A stretch of DNA of 38,445 nucleotides, from assembly GCA_018221245.1 (NCBI GenBank), contig JAAOYH010000030.1:1-38445 (forward strand), given 5' to 3'. Of the stretch, positions 7,811 to 15,704 are shown in pieces. Position 1 is the stretch's first letter, and each line of letters starts with the position of its first letter. A model generated the notes under the pieces. It was given only the letters and a program-made list of their open reading frames with translations. It was not told the origin of the DNA and searched no databases. This stretch comes from Candidatus Woesearchaeota archaeon. GTDB lineage: Archaea; Nanobdellota; Nanobdellia; Woesearchaeales; UBA525. Both the position numbers and the translations under genes were made by a program.

Positions 7811-8493
7811 CCGCCACCGAACCTTCTCTCTCGAGAAGAGAATTTTTCAACAGCTTCTTGCAGGTCGTCCGGACCGAAATCAGGGAAGTGTTTTGGGCTG
7901 AAGTAGAGCTCTGCGTATGTGGCTTGCCAGGGCATGAATCCAGAGACTCTCTGTTCTCCAGAAGTACGGATTATAATATCTGGGTCAGGGATGTCAGCAG
8001 TATCCAGTAGTGCCGAGAAAGATTTCTCTGTGACTTCCTTGCCTTCCTTGACAGCTTTGTTTACTGCTCTTAGGATCTCATCCCTTCCTCCGTAATCAAA
8101 ACAAATTTGCAAACCCAGTCCAGTGCAATCGGATGTCAGGGATTCTAGTTCTTCCAATTGGGCTTTGAGATTATCTGGAACCCTGTCGCGCCTACCGAGC
8201 CACCTAAACCTAATATTTTCTTCAACAGCTTCATTCTTAAGATTATCAATCACTTCACCCAGAAGACGAAACAGGACAGTTTTCTCAGGTTCGGAACGTT
8301 TCCAGTTCTCTGTAGAGAATGCCCACAGGCTCAAATATGATATTCCTAAATTATGGGCCTTTACTAATAGAGCCTTCAACTTATCATACTGGGCGCTATG
8401 CTCATGGCCCTTAGTGGCTGCAAGCCCCTTGTCTTTGGCCCATCTCCTGTTCCCATCAGGTATGATTGCTATATGTTTAGGCACATCAGTCAT
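7807..8493 (-). CDS. uppS: cis-prenyltransferase (polyprenyl diphosphate synthase)
   Basis: 228 residues, a normal length for the UPP synthase family. The N-terminal signature HIAIIPDGNRRWA holds the catalytic Asp (residue 13). The motif SLWAFSTENWKR and the C-terminal IIRTSGEQRVSGFMPWQATYAELYF block follow, and the protein ends in a family-typical RERRFGG. It condenses isopentenyl diphosphate onto an allylic diphosphate to make the long polyprenyl carrier used in archaea for glycan transfer to surface proteins such as S-layer and pilins. It acts at the membrane. A TATA-like ATTTAAAAAC lies on the minus strand at 8519-8528. Confidence 0.95.
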   Translation of the reverse strand: MTDVPKHIAIIPDGNRRWAKDKGLAATKGHEHSAQYDKLKALLVKAHNLGISYLSLWAFSTENWKRSEPEKTVLFRLLGEVIDNLKNEAVEENIRFRWLGRRDRVPDNLKAQLEELESLTSDCTGLGLQICFDYGGRDEILRAVNKAVKEGKEVTEKSFSALLDTADIPDPDIIIRTSGEQRVSGFMPWQATYAELYFSPKHFPDFGPDDLQEAVEKFSSRERRFGGG

Positions 8494-8518
8494 ACAATGT
8501 AGGGGTGTACCGCGACTG

Positions 8519-8558
8519 TTTTTAAATGTTCCAGAAGATGTAAGAAATATTTATATAG
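8519..8558. promoter_or_regulatory. divergent promoter region, uppS and 8596 gene
   Basis: On the minus strand, ATTTAAAAAC (8519-8528) is about 30 bp before the uppS ATG. On the plus strand, ATTTATATAG (8549-8558) precedes the next gene, which also has a long GAGGTGGGGGGTGG ribosome binding site at 8580-8593. The two TATA boxes are only 20 bp apart, so the transcription complexes could compete. Confidence 0.5.
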
Positions 8559-8595
8559 AAATCTTTGATTCCGGCATAGAGGTGGGGGGTGGACA

Positions 8596-9033
8596 ATGGA
8601 CAAACAAAAGATTTCTGATTTGGGGCAACGTATCGCCAGCCAACTTCTTGAGCAAGGTTCTCATGAACAGATTTGGCATGGATATGATCTTGTATTTCAT
8701 GACCCCGACGTTGTGGTGTTTCCGGATGAGGGCCCCAGCCCGTACGCGAAGGTACTTTACAGTGCTGCGGTTCCTGGATTTCCCGTCAAGATGGTAGCAC
8801 AAGTCAATAGGTCGGGAAGTTACGAGGGTGGTTCTGTACGGATACATGTATATGATGGCATGACTCAGCCGGAAAACAAGTTGTTCACGTTCGATAATAC
8901 TGAACTGCTCCGACCATTATTCGAAAGTGCGATGAGCAAAGATATCGAAGACTGCCGAAAAGAAGAGGAATGGTGTTCAGATCTAGAGAAGGTACTTACT
9001 TCAGATGTATCTCCAGTATATCACCATCCTTGA
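8596..9033 (+). CDS. hypothetical small soluble protein
   Basis: 145 residues with no recognised family. The sequence looks like a compact alpha/beta domain: an N-terminal helix (DKQKISDLGQRIASQLLEQG), alternating strands (DLVFHDPDVVVFPDEG, YAKVLYSAAV, VKMVAQVNR), then a helical C terminus with two cysteines. It is a real gene, since it has its own TATA box (8549-8558) and a strong GAGGTGG-type ribosome binding site. Its last 38 bp overlap the 3' end of the convergent DRG-type GTPase gene, so the two transcripts can form an antisense pair. Function unknown. Confidence 0.7.
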   Translation: MDKQKISDLGQRIASQLLEQGSHEQIWHGYDLVFHDPDVVVFPDEGPSPYAKVLYSAAVPGFPVKMVAQVNRSGSYEGGSVRIHVYDGMTQPENKLFTFDNTELLRPLFESAMSKDIEDCRKEEEWCSDLEKVLTSDVSPVYHHP

Positions 9034-10093
9034 GGCGGTGCTTTAGGGTCAGTTTCTGTCCGTCGAACCTCGCAGAGGGCCCCCATACGCGGGAGAACTT
9101 GAACTTACTCGTGAAATCTTTGTGTAATTTTTCACAAACAGACTTTATGGAACAGTTCTTGAACATGACAAGAGGAATTTTCAGGTCGGCATCTTTTCCA
9201 GGCTCTTTAAGATAGATGTTCATGAGGTTCAGCTTCAGGTATATTAGTTCCCTTAGCTTTTCCACGTTTGTGCCTTCCTGACCACTGACGAGCATGTCGG
9301 GCTGCCACTTCTTCTCGAGATATTTTCTCCTCTTTGCAGTCACTAGGTCTGACTTGTTGAAGACTGTGATTGCGGGCATGTATTTTCTGTTTCCTTCTAT
9401 GATATCTATCAGCTGGTCAACATCGATGTTCTCTCTGATGATTATGTCACAGTTGTTGATTTTGAACTCTCTTAGAATATCCCTTACGGTGCGCTTATCT
9501 ATTTTCGTGAGTTTGCATGTCGTGAGCACCCTGATACCCCCGCTAGAATTCTTCGATATCCTCACGTCCGGGGATCGCTGGTTGAGCCTGATACCAACAT
9601 TGAACGCCTCTTTTTTCACGGTCTCTATATCTTTTGGCTTGAGACAATCTGAGATAATTAGACAGATGTCAGAGTTACGAATGCAAGCTAGGACCTCTTT
9701 TCCTCTTCCCCTTCCCGTGCTTGCCCCAGAGACTATTCCTGGAACGTCAAGAATCTGAATGCGGGCATGTTTGTACTTCAGAGTCCCCGGAATGACAGAT
9801 ACAGTTGTGAATGCGTATGAAGCAGTCTCTGATTCGGTCCCGCAGAGCGCATTCATGAGTGTGGATTTTCCAGTGCTAGGAAATCCTAAGAGTATGACTG
9901 TCCCATCCCCTGTTTTCCTGACCTGATAACCTTCTTTCGGTCCCGCAGATGCCTTGGATCTAGCAACAGCCTTATCGCGCAGCTTCGCTATCTTGGCTTT
10001 GATAAGACCTATATGGTGCTGGGTTGCCTTGTTGTACTGGGTCTTCTTAATCTCTGCCTCAAACTCTTGGATCTGAGCGTTGTAGTCAACCAT
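8996..10093 (-). CDS. DRG/Rbg-family GTPase with TGS domain
   Basis: 365 residues, typical for archaeal DRG proteins of the OBG superfamily. An N-terminal helical region (1-60) leads to the G domain. Motif G1 is GFPSTGKS (70-77), G3 is DVPG (116-119), and G4 is NKSD, followed by the G5 region. The glycine-rich GIVSGASTGRGRG segment follows the G3 motif, as in the family. The C-terminal ~75 residues form a TGS domain ending in DGDILEIHLK. DRG GTPases bind ribosomes and act in translation or stalled-ribosome handling. The gene has an A/T-rich box (CCTTAAAAAA) about 30 bp upstream. Confidence 0.93.
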   Translation of the reverse strand: MVDYNAQIQEFEAEIKKTQYNKATQHHIGLIKAKIAKLRDKAVARSKASAGPKEGYQVRKTGDGTVILLGFPSTGKSTLMNALCGTESETASYAFTTVSVIPGTLKYKHARIQILDVPGIVSGASTGRGRGKEVLACIRNSDICLIISDCLKPKDIETVKKEAFNVGIRLNQRSPDVRISKNSSGGIRVLTTCKLTKIDKRTVRDILREFKINNCDIIIRENIDVDQLIDIIEGNRKYMPAITVFNKSDLVTAKRRKYLEKKWQPDMLVSGQEGTNVEKLRELIYLKLNLMNIYLKEPGKDADLKIPLVMFKNCSIKSVCEKLHKDFTSKFKFSRVWGPSARFDGQKLTLKHRLKDGDILEIHLK

Positions 10094-10143
10094 TTGCTGT
10101 TGTGTCTCTCCGGTGCTTTTTTAAGGTTACCCTCATAGAATCC

Positions 10144-10152
10144 TTTATATAT
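10144..10152 (+). promoter_or_regulatory. TATA box at the head of the pilus locus
   Basis: TTTATATAT about 36 bp before the GTG start at 10184. A GAGAGGTGGG ribosome binding site sits at about 10171-10180. It probably drives the first two surface-protein genes. Confidence 0.6.
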
Positions 10153-10183
10153 GCGTGGTTCGAGTGGTTGAGAGAGGTGGGTC

Positions 10184-10717
10184 GTGACGAGAAAAGGCAG
10201 CTATTTCTTCGTGATTGACGCGTTCATAGCAGGCATTATAATCCTGGGGGCGGTCGTCATGATGTTCTCAGACTTCAACGCTCGCCCAGAAAGAACTGCA
10301 GCATTCTATTCCGCCGAGGACCTTTTCGCTGTCATGGAAGGTACAGAGATCAGAAACTACGGTGATACTCAGGTTAGGGACTGGATAAATGAGGGTGTGA
10401 TAAACGATTCTAGACGGACTATCCTGGAACAGATAGTTGAGTTCAACCAGACTGACAGTGCAGATATGCAACTCAGAGCGATATACCTTGCAGATAGCGT
10501 TCTTGATGGGGTGCCGAATACGGTAGGTGCAGAGATAGCGATATTAGGGGATGGTGGCGAGATTATCTTAGCAAAACAGAACCCTAGGGCTGCACAGAAT
10601 AAAGATAGTTACTTTGTGGCCAAACGTATTGTCGTGCTTAAAAGCAAACCTCCTACGTATGATACTCAGCCCACCCTATACGCTCCTGTTGTGGTGGAGG
10701 TAAGGACTTGGCAATAG
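10184..10717 (+). CDS. pilin-like membrane-anchored protein
   Basis: 177 residues from a GTG with a strong GAGAGGTGGG site. The N terminus is RKGSYFFVIDAFIAGIIILGAVVMM: a short basic lead, then one hydrophobic helix. This is the layout of a type IV pilin-like or pseudopilin protein, although the Glu at +5 of classical pilins is not evident (Asp lies at a similar place). The remaining ~145 residues form a soluble, probably extracellular domain. It opens the pilus locus and overlaps the next gene by 10 bp. It is likely a minor pilin or assembly component; whether a class III peptidase processes it is uncertain. Confidence 0.7.
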   Translation: MTRKGSYFFVIDAFIAGIIILGAVVMMFSDFNARPERTAAFYSAEDLFAVMEGTEIRNYGDTQVRDWINEGVINDSRRTILEQIVEFNQTDSADMQLRAIYLADSVLDGVPNTVGAEIAILGDGGEIILAKQNPRAAQNKDSYFVAKRIVVLKSKPPTYDTQPTLYAPVVVEVRTWQ

Positions 10718-11901
10718 GTAGGAAGGCGGTAGTGTTCACTCTTATGGCCATCCTTATCGTGGCATTCCTCTTCAGTTCTCAGAGAGTGGCCCGTGGCGTA
10801 ACTTCCGAGAGCGAACTGCTATCCTCCGCTGCTGAGACCCGTGTCGGACTAGTGGACAGTTATATCAACGCACTAGACCAGGCGGCATCCAGTGCGCTGG
10901 GCACCACAGCATATTTTGTGATGCAGAATATCAGCACGAACAAGATACGCCACGACGGGTTCTACTCGACAACAAACAACCTAAATATGGCATTACAGAA
11001 CTGCATAGGTCCAAAGAACGAAATAATTATCTCAGGCATAAGATATGATTGCGTCCCGAAAAATTATACTGTAAACCAAACTATGACAATGATGGAACAG
11101 ATATCCTGGAACTTCTTTGGCTTCCAGACAGATGTGAAGATTAATGAGGTCTGGTGGGAAGAGAGAAATCCTGCAGAGGTCGACTTTTACCTAAACCTGA
11201 CTTACGAAATTATGGACCCTGATTTCAACACGTTCTTCACGCTGAACTCTACTGTTCGCTCCACAGTTGTCTTCGAAGGAATTAACGATCCGTTGTATGA
11301 GTATATGAGCTCGTCAGGAGTATTACCTGGTCCTGGCAGGGATGTGACTACAGAAAGAAGACCCTTTAGATTCCAAGGGATAAGATACCAACTGAATGCC
11401 ACAACCTTTGACAAGACTGGCATCGACCCGAACTGGAGACCGGGAATATACATGAACCGATCATATGTTCTCAATCAGGGGCGGGCTCCTAGCGTGATGC
11501 AACGCTTCACAGGTGGAGCAGACACTAGTGACTGCTGTGGGATATCGAGCGTGATGAACGTATCCCAAATTAAAAACTCTGCGACAGGGATGATTCCAGC
11601 CTACATGAATTATAGCATGATTGATCATCACTTCGTGAACCACGTAAGGGGGATTAGGGCCGAGCATCCTTGCAGATCCGAAAAGGAACCGTCTAACTTT
11701 GACGACTTTGTCAAGACATACTGGACAGTAGATGAGGATCTCGACTGGGGGCCTGGTGAGCTACTCGTAATCTTCTGGTGGGAGTATGATAACCTGTTCA
11801 ATCTTCATGAAAATGATGGCGAAGCAACCTCGGGACCCTCTTATGAAAATAGGCTGTCAAATTATGATTCCTGTGAAGCTTGGAGTGGTTTCGGATACTA
11901 A
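10708..11901 (+). CDS. secreted/anchored surface protein of the pilus locus
   Basis: 397 residues from a TTG start (GGAGGT at about 10695-10700, 7 bp upstream; overlap with the preceding stop). One N-terminal hydrophobic helix (AVVFTLMAILIVAFLF) anchors or exports the protein. The rest is extracellular in character: rich in Asn/Thr/Tyr/Trp, with many N-x-S/T sequons and several cysteines, including a CC pair in a TSDCCGISS stretch. I recognise no domain. Its place between a pilin-like gene and the pilus machinery suggests a pilus-associated adhesin or accessory subunit. The sequons suit N-glycosylation; this is inference. Confidence 0.7.
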   Translation: MAIGRKAVVFTLMAILIVAFLFSSQRVARGVTSESELLSSAAETRVGLVDSYINALDQAASSALGTTAYFVMQNISTNKIRHDGFYSTTNNLNMALQNCIGPKNEIIISGIRYDCVPKNYTVNQTMTMMEQISWNFFGFQTDVKINEVWWEERNPAEVDFYLNLTYEIMDPDFNTFFTLNSTVRSTVVFEGINDPLYEYMSSSGVLPGPGRDVTTERRPFRFQGIRYQLNATTFDKTGIDPNWRPGIYMNRSYVLNQGRAPSVMQRFTGGADTSDCCGISSVMNVSQIKNSATGMIPAYMNYSMIDHHFVNHVRGIRAEHPCRSEKEPSNFDDFVKTYWTVDEDLDWGPGELLVIFWWEYDNLFNLHENDGEATSGPSYENRLSNYDSCEAWSGFGY

Positions 11902-11919
11902 TCGTCGAGAACTCCTCGA
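11901..11919. promoter_or_regulatory. palindromic repeat, upstream copy of a pair
   Basis: ATCGTCGAG-AAC-TCCTCGA, a direct repeat of the element at 11958-11976 with identical spacing and a dyad of the form TCGAG-N5-CTCGA. It begins at the last base of the stop codon of the upstream gene and ends 25 bp before the TATA box at 11945. It could be an operator, a 3' hairpin of the upstream mRNA, or both. Confidence 0.6.
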
Positions 11920-11944
11920 CACCACTCTCTAATAATGAAGAAGC

Positions 11945-11952
11945 TTTATATA
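11945..11952 (+). promoter_or_regulatory. internal pilus-locus TATA box
   Basis: TTTATATA lies between the two palindromes, about 27 bp before the ATG at 11976. It probably drives the winged-helix-like gene and the machinery genes behind it. Confidence 0.6.
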
Positions 11953-11957
11953 CGCTC

Positions 11958-11976
11958 ATCGTCGAGGTTTCCTCGA
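11958..11976. promoter_or_regulatory. palindromic repeat, downstream copy overlapping the start codon
   Basis: ATCGTCGAG-GTT-TCCTCGA, offset from the first copy by exactly 57 bp. The dyad TCGAGG-TTT-CCTCGA runs into the ATG (11976-11978), so binding here would cover the likely transcription start. If transcribed, it would fold over the ribosome binding region. Confidence 0.6.
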
Positions 11977-12437
11977 TGGATGATGATGTCATCAGGACGG
12001 GTGTAGATGACCTGCTAGACTACCTGAGAGATAAAGAAAAGGTGGCCATGCAAGACGCGGCCACGGTCTTGGGTATCAGCCATCACACCCTTCAGGCGTG
12101 GGTAGACTTCCTAGTGGAAGAGAAAATAATCGGTATCGAGTACAAGTTCACGAAACCGTACATCTACCTGAACAAGGATGACCCTAAGCTCTCGCACAAG
12201 GGCAAAATCCTCGAAGGGGTGCCAATGAACCCCAAGGAAATAAAGAAAGAGTACTTCGATCGTGCGACGGCGAAGAAGATACCTGAGCAGAAGATTACTC
12301 AGCTTTGGCAAACACACATATTGGACGCACTCAACAGCAAACGCGAATATTTCATCGAGCAAGCGACGAAGCGAGGCGCGCAAGACCCAGTGTCGCTCTG
12401 GGAGGATTACAGAATGAACCTGCTTGCCAGGTTCTGA
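11976..12437 (+). CDS. winged-helix/HTH-like protein of the pilus locus
   Basis: 153 residues. The frame is open upstream, but the ATG at 11976 fits the TATA box at 11945-11952 and a GAGGT at 11964-11968. Residues about 3-68 have a helix-turn-helix/winged-helix pattern: DDLLDYLRDKEKVAMQDAA, then LGISHHTLQAWVDFLVEE and a wing-like IIGIEYKFTKPYIYL. The C-terminal half is helical and charged. It could be a DNA-binding regulator, possibly of its own twin-palindrome promoter, although similar domains also mediate protein contacts in secretion loci. The next start lies 8 bp downstream. Confidence 0.7.
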   Translation: MDDDVIRTGVDDLLDYLRDKEKVAMQDAATVLGISHHTLQAWVDFLVEEKIIGIEYKFTKPYIYLNKDDPKLSHKGKILEGVPMNPKEIKKEYFDRATAKKIPEQKITQLWQTHILDALNSKREYFIEQATKRGAQDPVSLWEDYRMNLLARF

Positions 12438-12445
12438 GGTGGGAG

Positions 12446-13369
12446 ATGGAGATAGAGGAGTTCATCGAGCAGGACATCATGAACTTTCTAGATACTAGTC
12501 TGGACAAAGCCAGCACAGCCAAGGCTGCGCATGCTGCGGTCAGGTTCCAATCAATCTATTTGACTCGTGATTTTGAGGAGGAACTCCTGGCAGCGTTAGA
12601 TGACGGCAACCTGATACATGCTAAGAGAGTTCTGCACGACCTAAGAAAGAAATTCGATGAGATTCCTGACGGTACCGAGGACAAACAGCAGGTGAAAGCA
12701 CTGCTGTCAGACCTATACGAGAGGTTCCGTGACTTCGTCGACCAACGGTACGGAGACGGTGCTAAAGAACAGAAAAAACCAGAACCTAAAGAAGAAAAAC
12801 CTGAAGAGAAACCTGAAGAAGAGAAGCCGGAAAAGAAACTGGAACCTCCTCCTGCGCCATTGCCTCCAAAGAAAGAAGAGCCAGACGAATATCTCCTTGC
12901 CACCGAGAAGCACTTGTCTTTGGCAGAGCATCAGTTTAACTCAGGGGATCTGAAGAACGCAGTTCATGAGTATAGAACTGCGAAGTGGGCAGCCCTCCAT
13001 CTGGAGCCGACAGTGCCATCTGATTTAGTGATGAGATTTACAAAACTCTTCAACAGAATCAAGTCGAATATAACTGAGATGGCTAATGAGGAAAAACTCC
13101 CCTCACCACCTGTGCCCGAGCCGCACGACATGATACACCCGGATGTCTTGGACAACTCGCTTCTTTTACATCTCGAACAGGAAAAACAATCGCTAGACAA
13201 CCAGCTCCGAGATAACAATTACGAGGACGCGAATGCAACCTATGAAAAGATGCGTCAACTCGCACAACAGCTTCATGACTCTCATGTCGCGGAAGATACG
13301 GCCAAGAAACTAATCAGAATTCATGAAATTATATCCTCTATGCAGGAGAACAACAAAAAGGTGCCATGA
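12446..13369 (+). CDS. coiled-coil protein with charged Pro-rich linker, pilus locus
   Basis: 307 residues from the ATG at 12446, which follows a TGAGGTGGGAG site. It is predominantly helical. The N-terminal ~105 residues form a TPR-like or helical bundle region (repeated AxxALDDGNLIHAKRVL-type helices). Next is a Lys/Glu/Pro repeat linker (about 108-150), then a second helical region in which similar helix-turn-helix units recur (EHQFNSGDLKNAVHEYRTAKW; QLRDNNYEDANATYEKM). It is cytoplasmic. Its stop overlaps the ATPase start (ATGATGG), so the two are translationally coupled, suggesting a scaffold or regulator of the ATPase. No named family. Confidence 0.7.
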   Translation: MEIEEFIEQDIMNFLDTSLDKASTAKAAHAAVRFQSIYLTRDFEEELLAALDDGNLIHAKRVLHDLRKKFDEIPDGTEDKQQVKALLSDLYERFRDFVDQRYGDGAKEQKKPEPKEEKPEEKPEEEKPEKKLEPPPAPLPPKKEEPDEYLLATEKHLSLAEHQFNSGDLKNAVHEYRTAKWAALHLEPTVPSDLVMRFTKLFNRIKSNITEMANEEKLPSPPVPEPHDMIHPDVLDNSLLLHLEQEKQSLDNQLRDNNYEDANATYEKMRQLAQQLHDSHVAEDTAKKLIRIHEIISSMQENNKKVP

Positions 13370-14889
13370 TGGTGAATCGACAAGCAACCGAGACATTCAA
13401 GACGAGCGCAACAGAGCTGCTCGCTACGCCCGCGGGCAAAGAGAGAGAGCTTTTGGATAAGTACTCGCTCGAGACCAACAACATTGTTATTGATATCAAG
13501 ATTGTGGCGATAGAGGAGGAACCAGTCCCCATATATGAGATCTCTATTGCGAACATCTCACCCACAACAAGAGTAATTCTAGAGAAGATTCGCCAAGAAT
13601 TCGTGAGCAAAATGAGCATCGAGGATCTTCAGAGTTTCGAGAAAGTGGACAACATCTCACTCATCAAGAAAGAGTTCAGGAAAGAGATCCGCATACTAAT
13701 CAACAAGTACTTCCCTAACACAGATGAGAAGACAATCAACATGCTGATTAACTATCTTCTCGAGGAGAACTTAGGGCTAGGCAAGATAGATATTCTGCTC
13801 TCTGATCCTCGGTTGGAAGAGATTATCATAAACAATCACAAGGAGCCAGTGTGGGTATACCACCGAAAATTCGGGTGGCTGAAGACCAACGTTGTCATCC
13901 CTACAGAAGCCAGGATAAGGCACTTTGCCACCATCATCGGCCGTGACATCGGGAAAGAGATCACTAACCTCAGCCCATTGATGGACGCCCACTTGATGTC
14001 TGGAGATCGTGTGAATGCTACTCTGATGCCTATCAGTACGATGGGAAATACAATCACCATCAGAAAGTTCGCTGAAGATCCTTGGACTATCACGAAGTTC
14101 ATAAATGAAGGGACGATATCTTATGAGGCGGCCGCAATAATATGGCTTGCTATCCAGAACGAACTATCTGTTCTCATCACAGGAGGAACGGGTAGCGGAA
14201 AGACATCTACTCTGAACGCAGTGAGTAATTTTTTCCCTCCCAATCAGAGGATGATTAGTATAGAGGACACGCGCGAGCTTACGTTACCTAACAACCTGCA
14301 CTGGGTGCCCATGGAGACAAGGCTTGCGAACCCTGAAGGAAGGGGAGGAATCTCAATGCTTGACTTGCTGGTGAACAGCCTACGTATGCGTCCGGACAGA
14401 ATCCTTGTGGGAGAGGTCAGACGAAAAGAAGAGGCTGAGATCCTCCTGGAAGCTATGCACACAGGCCACTCAGTGTATGCTACACTGCACGCGAACAATG
14501 CGGAGGAAACAATTACCAGGCTCACCAACCCTCCGATCGATATCCCGAAAGCGATGATTGCAAGCATATCTATTATCATGGTCCAGAACCGTAACAGGCG
14601 AACGGGAAAGCGTAGGACATTCCAGATAGCGGAGGTCACTCCTACTGGAGACGCGCGCGTGATTATGAGATATGATCCTAAGAAGGATATCATCGAGACC
14701 ATAGCAGAGTCAAAGTACATGTTCGACAGGATTACCCTGTACACAGGGTTCAGCAGGAAAGATATAGAGTTCGACCTGAAGCAAAAGGTCACAATTCTCA
14801 AGTGGATGGTTAGGAAGAACATAACTAATGTAGATGACTTAGGGGTGAAGTTCGCGAAGTACTACTTGGGAAGCCTGCAGTTGGACTGA
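13366..14889 (+). CDS. type II/IV secretion system ATPase (FlaI/TadA-type)
   Basis: 507 residues. After a helical N-terminal domain comes the GspE-type core: Walker A GGTGSGKTS (about residues 272-280), an Asp box (IEDTREL), a Walker B-like RPDRILVGEVRRKEE (about 342-356) and the His box AMHTGHSVYATLHAN. It forms a hexamer at the cytoplasmic face and powers pilin assembly or retraction. The neighbours (two GspF-domain proteins and class III prepilins) make this a type IV pilus rather than an archaellum; no flaH or flagellin is present. The start is ATG 13366 or 13369. The family assignment is certain. Confidence 0.95.
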   Translation: MMVNRQATETFKTSATELLATPAGKERELLDKYSLETNNIVIDIKIVAIEEEPVPIYEISIANISPTTRVILEKIRQEFVSKMSIEDLQSFEKVDNISLIKKEFRKEIRILINKYFPNTDEKTINMLINYLLEENLGLGKIDILLSDPRLEEIIINNHKEPVWVYHRKFGWLKTNVVIPTEARIRHFATIIGRDIGKEITNLSPLMDAHLMSGDRVNATLMPISTMGNTITIRKFAEDPWTITKFINEGTISYEAAAIIWLAIQNELSVLITGGTGSGKTSTLNAVSNFFPPNQRMISIEDTRELTLPNNLHWVPMETRLANPEGRGGISMLDLLVNSLRMRPDRILVGEVRRKEEAEILLEAMHTGHSVYATLHANNAEETITRLTNPPIDIPKAMIASISIIMVQNRNRRTGKRRTFQIAEVTPTGDARVIMRYDPKKDIIETIAESKYMFDRITLYTGFSRKDIEFDLKQKVTILKWMVRKNITNVDDLGVKFAKYYLGSLQLD

Positions 14890-14893
14890 TAGA

Positions 14894-15703
14894 ATGGAAT
14901 TTTTCAATAGAATGGCTAAGAAGTACCCTGAATTAAAGCGCAAGCTCTATGTCGCAGGAATAAACAAGACGCCTAAGCAGTTCGTGGCGCAGAACTTCAA
15001 GAGCTCAGTAATGCTTACATTAATACTAACTATAGGTATAGGAATGTTCGCCATAGGATTTGGGATGAACATTTACATGGTCCCCTTGCTCTATTTCATT
15101 TTCTTCTTTCCGGTCTTCTCTCTCCTTATGAGGGTGGTGGATGTGGAGATAGCTAAGTTTGCGAAAGAGATAGATCGTGACGTGCTCTTCGCTGGAAGAT
15201 TCTTACTTATCAAATTGAACTCAGGCAGGCCGTTGATAAACGCAATAGTGGACGCGAGCAACTCATATGGTGTGGCTAGCAAGTACTTCAGAGAGATGGT
15301 AAAAGATATCGAGCTGGGAACACCACTAGAAGATGCATTGCAGAAAGCATCAAGGTATTGCCCGAGCAAGAAGATGCAACGCATCCTATTTCAGATAAGC
15401 AATGCTCTCAGCATAGGTGTAGACGTGACTGACTATCTTGAGGCTATCCTAGATGAGATCGCAGCAGATCAACTGTTGGAAATCCAAAAGTACGGCAGAA
15501 AACTCTCAGGAATAACAATGTTTTACATGCTCTTCGCAGTCATAGTGCCCAGTCTAGGAATAACGATGGGGATAACTGTTGCCTCTCTTGTGAGCATTCA
15601 GGTGTCGTTCGGACTCTTCCTTGTGGTGCTGTTCTTCCTCACACTAATAGAATTAGGATTCATAACAATTTTCAGACAAATAAGACCGAACGTGAACATA
15701 TAA
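14894..15703 (+). CDS. pilus platform protein, GspF/TadC type (first half-size copy)
   Basis: 269 residues, membrane-bound. Two hydrophobic helices near residues 35-75 precede a cytoplasmic GspF-type helical domain (about 90-205; the GRFLLIKLNSGRPLINAI and LGTPLEDALQKAS stretches fit the TadC/FlaJ core). Two more C-terminal helices follow (about 207-260). In the archaellum FlaJ has two such modules in one chain; this protein has one. It starts 4 bp after the ATPase stop, and the second module follows 1 bp after its own stop. It is expected to anchor the ATPase and extract prepilins from the membrane. Confidence 0.9.
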   Translation: MEFFNRMAKKYPELKRKLYVAGINKTPKQFVAQNFKSSVMLTLILTIGIGMFAIGFGMNIYMVPLLYFIFFFPVFSLLMRVVDVEIAKFAKEIDRDVLFAGRFLLIKLNSGRPLINAIVDASNSYGVASKYFREMVKDIELGTPLEDALQKASRYCPSKKMQRILFQISNALSIGVDVTDYLEAILDEIAADQLLEIQKYGRKLSGITMFYMLFAVIVPSLGITMGITVASLVSIQVSFGLFLVVLFFLTLIELGFITIFRQIRPNVNI

Positions 15704-15704
15704 C

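Noticed and set aside
8123-8797. 224-residue plus-strand frame over uppS
   Set aside because: It runs antisense through conserved uppS and into another gene in a different frame, with no ribosome site or recognisable domain.
14244-14822. 192-residue open frame antisense to the secretion ATPase
   Set aside because: It is a shadow of a conserved enzyme gene, has Ile/Ser-rich low-quality composition and no start signals.
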